DNA from: Nitrospira sp.
GTDB lineage: Bacteria; Nitrospirota; Nitrospiria; Nitrospirales; Nitrospiraceae
DNA length: 64,000 nucleotides
Reading direction: 5' to 3'
Assembly: GCA_018242685.1 (NCBI GenBank)
Contig: JAFEBM010000003.1
Coordinates: 1-64,000, forward strand
Part shown: one piece after another, positions 47,451 to 55,232 of the stretch
Position numbering within the stretch: the stretch's first letter is position 1
Layout of the letters: every line of letters starts with the position of its first letter
The notes under the pieces: generated by a model
What the model saw: only the letters and a program-made list of their open reading frames with translations
The model's database searches: none
Told to the model about the DNA's origin: nothing
Translations under genes and position numbers: made by a program

Positions 47451-49085
47451 ATGAGCCAACCACAACTGCGCCTCCGCGTTTCCCTTACGGAATTACAGAC
47501 CCAGTACGAAAACGGCAACAAAAAGCCGCTTGAGACGTTGATGCGAGCCTGGAAAGGCATCAAGGAACTGCGGTGGGACGATCCGAATTCATTTTTCGCC
47601 ATCGGAGGACTGCATGGCGAGCCGTTTCGCGGCGCGGGTTGGAGCAATCCGACCTACTGGGGCGGGTATTGCAACCACGGCAATGTGCTGTTTCCGGTCT
47701 GGCACCGCGCCTACCTCATTGCGCTGGAACATGCGCTCCGCAGCATTCCCGGATGCGAGGACGTGGCGCTTCCGTTCTGGGATGAGACCGCCCCGCTCCC
47801 GGGCGGCAACCCGACTGCGCCGGTGATTCCCTGGGCGCTGACGAACCAGACCTTCGAACTCGATGGAAAATCCATTCTCAATCCACTGGCATCGTTCAAG
47901 TTCACGCAACAGGTAACCGACAACACGGCGAACCCCAACGGCTTCAATTACAGCAAGCCTCTGCACTATGAGACGGTGCGGTATCCATTGTCCGGACTCG
48001 TGGGGACGCCCCAAGATCAAAAAGCGACCGACAACCACAACAAGCAGTTCCCCGACTGGAACACGAACGCCCAGCTACTGAATCAGAACGTGCTGAACTG
48101 GCTGGGACCGTCCATCATCGTCGACAAGAAGCCCGCGCCGGCCAACGTCTACGAGAAATTCCATCGGTGTCTGGATGCGCCGAACTATACCTTGTTTTCG
48201 AATACAACGTCGGAGACCGAATGGAACAACAACTACCCGAGTAATCAAGTCGTCGCACTTGAGGACCCACACAACGATATTCATCTGGCAGTCGGGGGCT
48301 TCGAGTGGCCCGGTAACCCGGTCGTCCCAGGGCAGAATGTCTCTCCCATAGACGGAGCGAACGGCGACATGGGTGAAAACGACACCGCGTCGATGGACCC
48401 GATTTTCTTTTTTCACCACTGTTTCATCGATTACGTGTTCTGGCGATGGCAGAAGAAAAATGGGTTCACCGACAGGTTCGACATCATCCCGCAGTATCCG
48501 GGAACGAACTCTGTCGACAGCCAGGGTCCGACGCCGGGCGTGCCTGCAAACTCCTGGCTCACGATGGATTCGAAGCTTGATCCATGGAGTTACACGGCCA
48601 GAGACATGATCAACATCGAATCGCAGCTCGGGTACACTTACGGCTCCGGCTCACTCGATGACGTTTCGAAGACACCGGCGGTCACGTTCCGATCCAACGC
48701 TGCCGAGTCTCCGTCTTCGACTGCGGTCGAAAACGCCGAGCCCACCAAGACCGTCGTGGTCTCGGGAGTCGACCGGGGCGCCATCAGCGGCTCATTCGTC
48801 ATCGCTGCCTTTGCGAACGTGAACGGCAAGCGCGAACTGATCGGTACGAAATCCATTCTCAGCCGCTGGAAAGTGCAGGGCTGCGCAAACTGCCTGACGC
48901 ATCTCGAAGCGCGGGCGCACTTCCCGGTGAAGCGTTCAGTCGTGGCAGAGTTACCGCCTGAGAAGGTGCAGGTCGAAATCCGCACACGCAATCGTGAACC
49001 TATATCGGAAACGGCCTCGTTGCCGACGACACCTTTCACCATGTTCACCGAGGCGAAGAAGCGGTTCCGTGTGCAAGTGATCTGA
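47451..49085 (+). CDS. Tyrosinase (type 3 copper), with C-terminal domain
   Basis: 544 residues from ATG 47451 (GAGAGGAG upstream), no signal peptide. Copper A ligands are His55 (GGLHGEPF), His76 (GYCNHGNVL) and His85 (PVWHRAYLIALE). Copper B ligands are His274 and His278 (EDPHNDIHLAVGG) and His322 (DPIFFFHHCFIDY). The Asn after the first copper-B His (HN) is the residue associated with monophenolase activity in studied tyrosinases, so hydroxylation of monophenols is plausible. A separate C-terminal domain (about 420-544: VVVSGVDRGAISGSFVIAAF, CANCLTHLEARAH) resembles the shielding domain of fungal and plant enzymes. It forms one operon with the decarboxylase and multicopper oxidase upstream. 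Confidence 0.92.
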   Translation: MSQPQLRLRVSLTELQTQYENGNKKPLETLMRAWKGIKELRWDDPNSFFAIGGLHGEPFRGAGWSNPTYWGGYCNHGNVLFPVWHRAYLIALEHALRSIPGCEDVALPFWDETAPLPGGNPTAPVIPWALTNQTFELDGKSILNPLASFKFTQQVTDNTANPNGFNYSKPLHYETVRYPLSGLVGTPQDQKATDNHNKQFPDWNTNAQLLNQNVLNWLGPSIIVDKKPAPANVYEKFHRCLDAPNYTLFSNTTSETEWNNNYPSNQVVALEDPHNDIHLAVGGFEWPGNPVVPGQNVSPIDGANGDMGENDTASMDPIFFFHHCFIDYVFWRWQKKNGFTDRFDIIPQYPGTNSVDSQGPTPGVPANSWLTMDSKLDPWSYTARDMINIESQLGYTYGSGSLDDVSKTPAVTFRSNAAESPSSTAVENAEPTKTVVVSGVDRGAISGSFVIAAFANVNGKRELIGTKSILSRWKVQGCANCLTHLEARAHFPVKRSVVAELPPEKVQVEIRTRNREPISETASLPTTPFTMFTEAKKRFRVQVI

Positions 49086-49094
49086 GAGGTCATG

Positions 49095-49592
49095 CCGAAC
49101 GCTACGTGGCCTGGCTTGTGGCGGGTCATGTCATTTCCTGGACGGCTTTCTGAGGACTCGCCGGTCCGGCGACGCAATCCCTCATGACGCGCCGGGTCAG
49201 CAGTGCGGAACAGGGTCAGCTTCAGGGCGCCATCGCCAACGTGAAAGAAGCCATCGAAGGGTGGCTTGAGGTGAGGGAGGCCAAGCGTGTGGTCGACGCA
49301 GAATGGACGGTTGAGGTTGTGGTCTGATGAGTTGGGGCCTGGACTTCTGCGTAAGCTGATCCGCCAAGCTGGTCTCACCGTAGAAACATTCAACAGTCTG
49401 GAGAGCTCGTCAGTAGCAGGTTTGTCTCATCTATCGCGACGCCAATGGGTGCGTCGAGTCTCAGCCTCCGCTTCAGTCGCATCCACGAGGTCGACACTGA
49501 GAGCTCGAAACGTGGGCTCAATGACCTCCTGCCGTTTGACGGAGTGACCGTAAAGCGCTTCCTTCGGTAACATACCTGAAAACAGCATGCAC
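49095..49592 (+). repeat. Mosaic of fragments copied from neighbouring genes
   Basis: About 500 bp that aligns piecewise with four loci. 49095-49140 matches the MFS gene at 42934-42980. 49142-49237 matches the same gene at 43587-43682. 49229-49329 matches hicB at 50715-50817. 49328-49468 matches hicA and its 3' flank at 50960-51100. 49469-49560 matches the end of the PagL-like gene (42281-42370; RFSRIHEVDTESSKRGLN against RFSHISNADTDSPNRGLN). 49566-49592 matches 44202-44228. All pieces are in the same orientation with substitutions. No intact gene remains. It is best explained as debris of an ancestral duplicated block. Confidence 0.75.
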
Positions 49593-49669
49593 AGTACAAG
49601 ATCCGACCCTACTTACGACTCACTGATGTCCCCACCGCACTCCTCACCGCTTTCAGACTACCGCAGGGC

Positions 49670-50329
49670 TCACTTCTCCGGACTCGTCCCACTCGCCTCG
49701 TAGGCGTGAAGCGGTCTGAATTGCTTCTGCATTTCCTCGACGAGCCGGAGGCGGTCCTTGAGCACCGCCTCCTCCAGTTTATAATTTCCCTTCAGCGTCT
49801 CCGTGAGCGACCGCACCTCCGTCCCCAGTGCCGTGACCCGGGAAGGGACATTCTCGATCTTACCGCTTAAGTCGGACAATGCCTGCTGGGCGGTCTGGAG
49901 TTGTTTCGTGGCCTCCCCTGTCATCATCTCAATCCTGCGGAACCGTTCTTGGTCCCTTATGTCGGAACCCTCCACCGTCTGCTTCGTGTTGGTGGTGATG
50001 GTGCTGATCTCACGCAAAATTTTCGTATTCGTCACCTCCTGCGCTTTCAACGATTCCAGCGCCGATTGGAAGCCGCCGACCTGGTCCAGCGCCGATTGGA
50101 AGGTGCGGATCTGAGCACGGAGGTTTTCCAACTCAGTCTTAGAGGATTTGACCTGCTCACGCAGGCCGCCGGTCTCCACCCTTATGGTGCTGGTCTGGGC
50201 GTCCAGTTTCTTGGTCAGGTTCAGATTCATCGTCTCCAAATCCCCGGACGTGGCACAGCCTGTCACCAGCCACGCCATCACAACGCCCGTTCCCACTTGC
50301 AGGAAAACACTCCGAGAGAGTTGTTTCAT
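49670..50329 (-). CDS. Coiled-coil lipoprotein of unknown function
   Basis: 219 residues from the ATG at 50329, giving a clean lipoprotein signal (VFLQVGTGVVMAWLVTGC, lipobox LVTGC). The mature part is almost entirely heptad-like helix: LREQVKSSKTELENLRAQIR, LKAQEVTNTKILREISTITT and TKQLQTAQQALSDLSGKIEN. A short internal duplication repeats FQSALDQVGG / FQSALESL. It resembles envelope spacer or Lpp/YbgF-like coiled-coil lipoproteins only in style, so no function is assigned. The C-terminus is polar. Confidence 0.72.
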   Translation of the reverse strand: MKQLSRSVFLQVGTGVVMAWLVTGCATSGDLETMNLNLTKKLDAQTSTIRVETGGLREQVKSSKTELENLRAQIRTFQSALDQVGGFQSALESLKAQEVTNTKILREISTITTNTKQTVEGSDIRDQERFRRIEMMTGEATKQLQTAQQALSDLSGKIENVPSRVTALGTEVRSLTETLKGNYKLEEAVLKDRLRLVEEMQKQFRPLHAYEASGTSPEK

Positions 50330-50549
50330 AACCCACCTCCCCTGGTGAAGTGACATAGATCATTCTACTCACCGTTTGAGCGGAGGCGCCAATCGGTAAA
50401 ACCCCTGGGAGAAGATTGGGACAACCCAGCGGCTTCAGCCGATCGAGTGCGGATTCGAGTCGCCATAGGAAGCAGCCTGGAAGGCCGCAAGAGCCGACAG
50501 AGCATGAACCTGACCCTGATTTTGGTGTTCAATGCACCAAGCGGTTTAC

Positions 50550-50578
50550 TTGACCATAGTGAGGGTCTTCACGATAAT
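50550..50578 (+). promoter_or_regulatory. Putative sigma-70 promoter of hicBA
   Basis: TTGACC at 50550-50555, a 17-bp spacer and GATAAT at 50573-50578, 35 bp before the hicB start. GAAGGAG follows as ribosome-binding site. HicB proteins usually repress their own promoter, so an operator is expected nearby. Confidence 0.6.
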
Positions 50579-50613
50579 AGCTCAAGCGTTATTCTGAAGA
50601 AGGAGATGAAGGC

Positions 50614-50814
50614 ATGAGATTGCATGTTATTGTGGAACAGGATGAGGCAGGTTACTTTGTCGCCGAGGTGCCTGCGTTGCCTGGGTGTCTGTCGCAAGGG
50701 AAAACGCACGATGAGGCCATCGCCAACGTGAAAGAAGCCATCGAAGGGTGGCTTGAGGTGATGGAGGCGAAGCGTGTGGTCGATGCAAAACGGACGATTG
50801 AGGTTGTGGGCTGA
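50614..50814 (+). CDS. hicB: HicB-family antitoxin
   Basis: 66 residues, matching the short HicB form with only the partial RNase H-like fold: MRLHVIVEQDEAGYFVAEVP, LPGCLSQGKTHDEAIANVKE and AIEGWLEV. It neutralises HicA by binding. No C-terminal DNA-binding domain is visible, so autoregulation may need another factor. The gene order is antitoxin first, and its stop overlaps the hicA start (TGATG). A degraded copy of its 3' half is at 49229-49329. Confidence 0.88.
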   Translation: MRLHVIVEQDEAGYFVAEVPALPGCLSQGKTHDEAIANVKEAIEGWLEVMEAKRVVDAKRTIEVVG

Positions 50815-51035
50815 TGGCGGAACGCCTCCGGTTGTGTTCAGGGTCTGACGCCATACGGAAGTTCCAACGGGCAGGGTGGAGCATCATGCGACAACGAGGC
50901 TCTCATGTGATGCTGGTGAAATCCGGTTATGAGTATACCCGCTCCGTTCCCCAACATGATGAGTTGGGGCCTAGGCTTCTTCGTAAGTTGATCCGTCAAG
51001 CTGGTCTCACCGTAGAAACATTCAACGGTCTGTAG
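50814..51035 (+). CDS. hicA: HicA-family mRNA interferase toxin
   Basis: 73 residues. The dsRBD-like HicA fold is seen in SGSDAIRKFQRAGWSIMRQR, with the catalytic His in GSHVMLVK and the C-terminal LLRKLIRQAGLTVETF helix. HicA cleaves mRNA independently of ribosomes and is inhibited by HicB. It is coupled to hicB by overlapping stop/start. A fragment of the same sequence (DELGPGLLRKLIRQAGLTVE) lies in the mosaic region near 49330-49410. Confidence 0.88.
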   Translation: MAERLRLCSGSDAIRKFQRAGWSIMRQRGSHVMLVKSGYEYTRSVPQHDELGPRLLRKLIRQAGLTVETFNGL

Positions 51036-51418
51036 AGTTCATCAGTGGTACATTCGACTTATCTATAACGGCGCAAATGGGTGCGTCGAGTCTCAACCTG
51101 GCCGCAGAGGCCAACCACACGACACATTCCAAACGACGGAAGGAGCTGGATCGCCTCTTCGTCAAGCTTCAGATGTTCCTGGACATTTATGCTGACCAGA
51201 GCGAGTCAGCTACCCGGTGGGGTGAACGGAATGGAAATTGGTGGAGCAAAAATCTGTTCAAGCTATACCGAACTCCTGAGCTGGGAAAGGGGGAAGAAAA
51301 CCAGCCTTGTCCCCTTAAGTCCTTCTCGGTTCGTTTGACCGTCAAGGTTGGTCGGGCAGCATGAGTCATTACTTGCAAGAGAGAACTCACTGCTTGTTTC
51401 AACTTTAGAAGAGAGCCC
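51036..51418. other. Gene-free interval between hicA and the MazF-type toxin
   Basis: The first 65 bp align with the 3' flank of the hicA fragment in the mosaic region (shared ATGGGTGCGTCGAGTCTCA at 51078-51096 and 49445-49463). The rest has overlapping forward frames (for example 51077-51364) without a recognisable family. I do not call a gene here. Confidence 0.4.
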
Positions 51419-51748
51419 TTACAGCCCGAGCCAAAGCCGCAAGGCTCCGTCGAGCCTTTCCTGATCAGCAGCAGTGCGGTGACCAAAACACCGATTGATC
51501 CGAGCCCTGTCCAGTGTAAACAATCCGCGCTTGACGGCGCTCGGAAACAGCAGTCCCGCTGCTTTCCAATCAGCCAAGGCAAATTCGCCAGGTTGTAGAT
51601 GCTTAAGCTGGGAAGTCATCGGAAGGAGCAAGAGGTCAACTGACGGATGAGGGGCACTCACGACAACAGCTGGACGTTGTTTAATTCCCGTGAGGTCCGA
51701 AAACGGCAAGGTAGCCAGGACGACATCGCCCCGGTCATAACTTGTCAT
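51419..51748 (-). CDS. MazF/PemK-type toxin
   Basis: 109 residues if the ATG at 51748 is used, giving the typical start MTSYDRGDVVLATLPFSD; ATG 51757 is an alternative. The conserved KQRPAVVVSA, LLLPMTSQLKH-type strand and FALADWKAAGLLFPSAVKRG follow the MazF SH3-like barrel. MazF proteins are sequence-specific endoribonucleases. The start lies inside the end of the upstream antitoxin gene, as in many toxin-antitoxin operons. Minus strand, opposite to hicBA. Confidence 0.83.
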   Translation of the reverse strand: MTSYDRGDVVLATLPFSDLTGIKQRPAVVVSAPHPSVDLLLLPMTSQLKHLQPGEFALADWKAAGLLFPSAVKRGLFTLDRARINRCFGHRTAADQERLDGALRLWLGL

Positions 51749-51941
51749 ATTCGGCATCGCGAGAATTGTTCCAGATTCGTGCGAGGCTGGGTAGTGAGGC
51801 GTGGGAGACATCGGTCTTGAGAGCCATCAGGTCCTCTTGAGAATCCGGGATGACGACCTCAACCGGCGTATTAGCCGAGAGCGATACCGGCTCATCCAGA
51901 ACCACTTTCTCTCCATCATAGTGTGCCGAGATGTGCCTCAT
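51735..51941 (-). CDS. Putative antitoxin partner of the MazF-type toxin
   Basis: 68 residues. The N-terminus (MRHISAHYDGEKVVLDEPVS, then ANTPVEVVIPD) is a short beta-rich region like AF2212/DUF104-type antitoxins. The C-terminus (SLARIWNNSRDAEYDKL) is polar and would be the toxin-binding part. Assignment rests mainly on position: it precedes and overlaps the toxin gene by 14 bp and has a strong promoter. Confidence 0.7.
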   Translation of the reverse strand: MRHISAHYDGEKVVLDEPVSLSANTPVEVVIPDSQEDLMALKTDVSHASLPSLARIWNNSRDAEYDKL

Positions 51942-51983
51942 GATCTCTCCTGTTCCTCCACGTGGGCGGCCTGTGTTGAACAG

Positions 51984-52012
51984 ATTCTATTGGCGCTCGT
52001 GAAACCTGTCAA
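51984..52012 (-). promoter_or_regulatory. Strong sigma-70 promoter of the MazF-type operon
   Basis: On the minus strand: TTGACA (52012-52007), a 17-bp spacer and TAGAAT (51989-51984). It is 43 bp upstream of the antitoxin ATG, and GGAGGAACAGGAGAG serves as ribosome-binding region. Confidence 0.7.
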
Positions 52013-52192
52013 CTCAGCTCGACTTATCAGTCCGGATCGCTCCACCTAACGATCTTAGTTGGTTCTTGATCGTGAGCCGAATTCTCCTCGTTCGCGCTGT
52101 GGAGACTGATTCCTTGCCGGATGACTAGCACCTCTTCGGTTCCACCAACTCTAACTTGGAATAAGAGGCCGATGTGAGTACCATCGGTGGCA

Positions 52193-54172
52193 ATGAGAAA
52201 GGAAAACTCACGGCACAAAGCCCAGAGCAAGAATTCACTGGCGAAGCGTTTCAAGGCTCTCACGTGGGATGAGCTCCAGGAATGGGCCGGGGGCATTATT
52301 GTATCGCGAGGCCAGCGGTACCAGCGCAGCGGCCAAGTCCATGGATTGGCCAGAACCTCGAACGGAGGCCTGGTTGCGTGGGTGCTGGGCTCGCACCGAT
52401 ACGCCACTAGGGTCGAAATGGAAGATGGCGAACTGGTGGCTGTCTGTACCTGCCCGTATGAGGGCGTCTGCAAACACGCGGTTGCCGTGGTGATTGAATG
52501 TCTGGAGCAGGTGAAGCGCAATCGTATGATCCCTACCGTATCCGAGCAGGACCAGCGGTTTCAGTTGTTGGAGCATGATGGAGACGAAGAGGAATGGGGT
52601 GAGGACGGCGCCACGGACGAAGATTTGGTACCTGTCCCTGAGCGATCAATGCGGAAGGGCGGAAAGGCTGCTCCAGACGCATGGCTGTCTTTCCTAGAAC
52701 AGCAGACGCACTCACAACTTCTCGAGTTTTTAGAAGACCTTGCTCAACGCCATCCCGATATCCGTAAGTTTTTGGAGGATCGACACAATCTGTCGGCAGG
52801 CGCCGTGCCTAAGTTGGTCAAGTCCTTGCGGGCTGAGATTGCTGGCCTTAGCCAAGAATCGGGTTGGCGCAACCACTGGAGCGGCGAGGGAGCGATCCCA
52901 GACTACTCACGGGTGCGGAATCGCCTGGAAGTGCTGCTGGCACAAGGGCATGCGGATGTAGTGGTGGAGGTGGGAGCGCAACTGCTGGAGGCTGGCACGA
53001 AGCAAGTAGAGACGAGCGACGACGAAGGGGAGACGGCAGAGGAAATTGCCTCCTGTATGGATATCGTCTTCCAGGCGTTGCGTCGATCGTCTCGCACTTC
53101 CACCGAGCAGATGTGTTGGGCGGTGGAAGCTGACTTAGCGGACGGGTACGAGCTTTGTCGCGGAGCCAAACCGTTCTTGGATCGAATCCATCCGATAGAG
53201 GCGTGGAATGGGCTTGCGGAACAGCTGGCTCGGCGCCTCACGAAGGACCGGCGGAACAGGGATCAGGACACCTTCTCAGAGAATTTTCAGCGCGATCGCC
53301 TGAGTAACTGGCTGATCCTGGCGCTGGAACGAGCCGGTCGGCATGCAGAGATCATCCCGTTATGCAGGCAAGAAGCTGTGAAGACCGGCAGTTACCCTCG
53401 CCTCGTTGAACACCTTACGAAAGCCAAGCAGTGGAAAGAGGTGGAAGTCTGGATCCGCAAGGGGATCGTGGCGACCGAGAAGCAGTGGCCTGGCATTGCT
53501 GCCCAATTGCGGACGGTCTTCCGCGAGATGCGTGAGCGACAACAGGATTGGCCTGCCGTGGCTGCATTGCGGGCCGCCGAATTCTTTGTGGAGCCGAGTG
53601 TGCAGACCTTTCAGGCGTTGGAGAAGGCCTCGCAGCGAGCCGAGGTTGGGGCGGAGGTGCGGGCCGCCGCCTTACAATATCTGGAGACCGGGACTCGTCC
53701 TCAACCGTCGACTCAGCTCTGGCCATTGCCGGAGAGTGGACTGAAGCCGATGACCGGGCGTTTTCCGATCCGGCCACCCCTGAGCGATGTCCTTATCGAC
53801 ATCGCGATTGCAGAAGAACGGTCGGACGAGGTGCTTCGCTGGTATGATCGGCGCAAGCCACGGTCGCGAAGCTGGGACTCTGGATGGTTTGCGGAGGACC
53901 GCATTGCCGAGGCGGTGGTGGCCAAGTATCCTGAGCGGGCCGTTGCTATCTGGAAGCAACTCGCTGAAGCGCAGATTGCCCTCACGAAACCAAAAGCCTA
54001 TGACGCGGCCGCTGGCTACCTGCGGAAAGTGGGTCGTGTAATGAAGCAGCAGGGGAAAGGGCAGGACTGGCAGAGCTATCTTGTGGCCCTTCGTCAGGCA
54101 AATGAGCGCAAGCGTCGATTCGTCGATGTGCTCGATATCCTGGCCGGCCGCCGGATTCTCGATATGAAGTGA
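52193..54172 (+). CDS. Large SWIM zinc-finger protein
   Basis: 659 residues from ATG 52193 (GTG 52187 also possible). The SWIM finger near residues 82-100 has the CxCx(n)CxH form: AVCTCPYEGVCKHAVAVVIE. Upstream is a helical region (FKALTWDELQEWAGGIIVSR). The remaining 500 residues are helical and repeat-like, with recurrent Trp-Leu-Ala stretches (RLSNWLILALERAGRHAEII, WPGIAAQLRTVFREMRERQQ) suggesting TPR-like modules. SWIM domains bind nucleic acid or proteins. The function is unknown. It stands between a toxin-antitoxin pair and a restriction-modification pair, which hints at, but does not show, a defence role. Confidence 0.82.
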   Translation: MRKENSRHKAQSKNSLAKRFKALTWDELQEWAGGIIVSRGQRYQRSGQVHGLARTSNGGLVAWVLGSHRYATRVEMEDGELVAVCTCPYEGVCKHAVAVVIECLEQVKRNRMIPTVSEQDQRFQLLEHDGDEEEWGEDGATDEDLVPVPERSMRKGGKAAPDAWLSFLEQQTHSQLLEFLEDLAQRHPDIRKFLEDRHNLSAGAVPKLVKSLRAEIAGLSQESGWRNHWSGEGAIPDYSRVRNRLEVLLAQGHADVVVEVGAQLLEAGTKQVETSDDEGETAEEIASCMDIVFQALRRSSRTSTEQMCWAVEADLADGYELCRGAKPFLDRIHPIEAWNGLAEQLARRLTKDRRNRDQDTFSENFQRDRLSNWLILALERAGRHAEIIPLCRQEAVKTGSYPRLVEHLTKAKQWKEVEVWIRKGIVATEKQWPGIAAQLRTVFREMRERQQDWPAVAALRAAEFFVEPSVQTFQALEKASQRAEVGAEVRAAALQYLETGTRPQPSTQLWPLPESGLKPMTGRFPIRPPLSDVLIDIAIAEERSDEVLRWYDRRKPRSRSWDSGWFAEDRIAEAVVAKYPERAVAIWKQLAEAQIALTKPKAYDAAAGYLRKVGRVMKQQGKGQDWQSYLVALRQANERKRRFVDVLDILAGRRILDMK

Positions 54173-54320
54173 AGGGGGGACTGGCCCGAGCAGGGTGTAC
54201 GTACCTCTCTGAAGATCTTCGGCCGCATCTCTGGAATCGACAGGCGCGAGACGAGGTCTGACCTTGCTAGCCGCAGATGTTTGTTTTAAAGGGGTACAAA
54301 GTCAAGAACCGACCCCAACA

Positions 54321-54434
54321 ACTCATGCTCCTCGGCGCCGCCGTGATTGCATGGCGAACGACGAAAGCGGGCGGGCCATAGGCAAGTTACCTCCGTTGAT
54401 CCTCGGTGAGTTGCGTGTGAGATGCGCGACGATT
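54321..54434 (+). repeat. Second copy of the 3' end of the broken MFS gene and its flank
   Basis: CTCATGCTCCTCGGCGCCGC and the following bases match 43811-43924, covering the last 20 codons, the stop region (GGGCGGGCCATAGGCAAG against GGCGGACCATAAGCAAG) and about 50 bp beyond, at roughly 80% identity by eye. Same orientation as the original. No start or upstream part of the gene is present. It lies directly after the SWIM gene. Confidence 0.8.
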
Positions 54435-54473
54435 TGAAAAGATACTCGCCCCCTTCACATCCGTCCCAGGTCA

Positions 54474-55232
54474 TTAGGCGCTGCGGCTTCCAAGGAATGT
54501 TACGACGTGACCTTGCAGGGCGGCTACGAAGCGTTGGAAGGTTAAATCTGGCGCGGGTTGTATGATCTTGGTTTTGGGTGAATTGGTCGCCATCAGAAAA
54601 CAAGCTGAGGTATAGAGCCGCTCCAGCACTAGGCGACGGCAGAGCAGTTCATATCTTCTGCTATATGACACCCCTTTATACCGTGGCCGTTCTTTGCTCT
54701 TGATGGTCTCACCGCGAAACTCCGGATCAACTTGGAAGTAGGGCTCTTTATTGACGACGGGGGTTTTCACATTGTCGCGATCTTCGAGGAGAAACAGATA
54801 GCCCAAGAACGGAGGCGGAAATTGTCCGAAACGGCCTTCTCGAAATGCGGTCCAAATATCTTTCGCGCTGCCCACAGGTTCTTCTGAGCGATTGTTGACG
54901 TTGTTACCGATTGACTTGCCTGCTTGCGACTTGAATTCCATGGCTAAGACCAATGCGCCTTCAGACACCACGATGAGGTCCCATTTTTTCGTCGCTCTGA
55001 AATATCCCGGCAACTCAAGTGCGGTTTTTGTCCGGACATCGACCTTCTTGAGCCCTGCCTCACAGAGGATATCCGAGACCAGGACTTCCAGCGCGCCCAT
55101 TTGCGTACCGCCCGTGACCTCTCCACGCGTACCGGCATCGATCTTTCCCGACTGAGCTTGTTTTTCTTTATTTTTTCTCCGAGCGTCCCAGTAACTTTGA
55201 ACGGCGGCACGCAGCTTCTTTTCAACGTCCAA
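54474..55232 (-). CDS. PaeR7I/XhoI-family type II restriction endonuclease
   Basis: 252 residues. It follows the PaeR7I/XhoI family along its length: LRAAVQSYWDARRKNKEKQ, SGKIDAGTRGEVTGGTQMGA, LPGYFRATKKWDLIVVSEGA, VLAMEFKSQAGKSIGNNVNN, PFLGYLFLLEDRD and SYSRRYELLCRRLVLERLY. WDLIVV...MEFKSQ is the PD-(D/E)xK-type active site (Asp, then Glu-x-Lys). Family members cut CTCGAG. It overlaps the methyltransferase gene by 11 bp, so the methylase is translated first. The C-terminus continues with PDLTFQRFVAALQGHV. Confidence 0.9.
   Translation of the reverse strand: MDVEKKLRAAVQSYWDARRKNKEKQAQSGKIDAGTRGEVTGGTQMGALEVLVSDILCEAGLKKVDVRTKTALELPGYFRATKKWDLIVVSEGALVLAMEFKSQAGKSIGNNVNNRSEEPVGSAKDIWTAFREGRFGQFPPPFLGYLFLLEDRDNVKTPVVNKEPYFQVDPEFRGETIKSKERPRYKGVSYSRRYELLCRRLVLERLYTSACFLMATNSPKTKIIQPAPDLTFQRFVAALQGHVVTFLGSRSA

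Noticed and set aside
51077..51364. Forward ORF of 95 codons after hicA
   Set aside because: Its first codons lie in sequence shared with the mosaic region and an equally long frame overlaps it. No family is recognised, so I treat it as non-coding debris.
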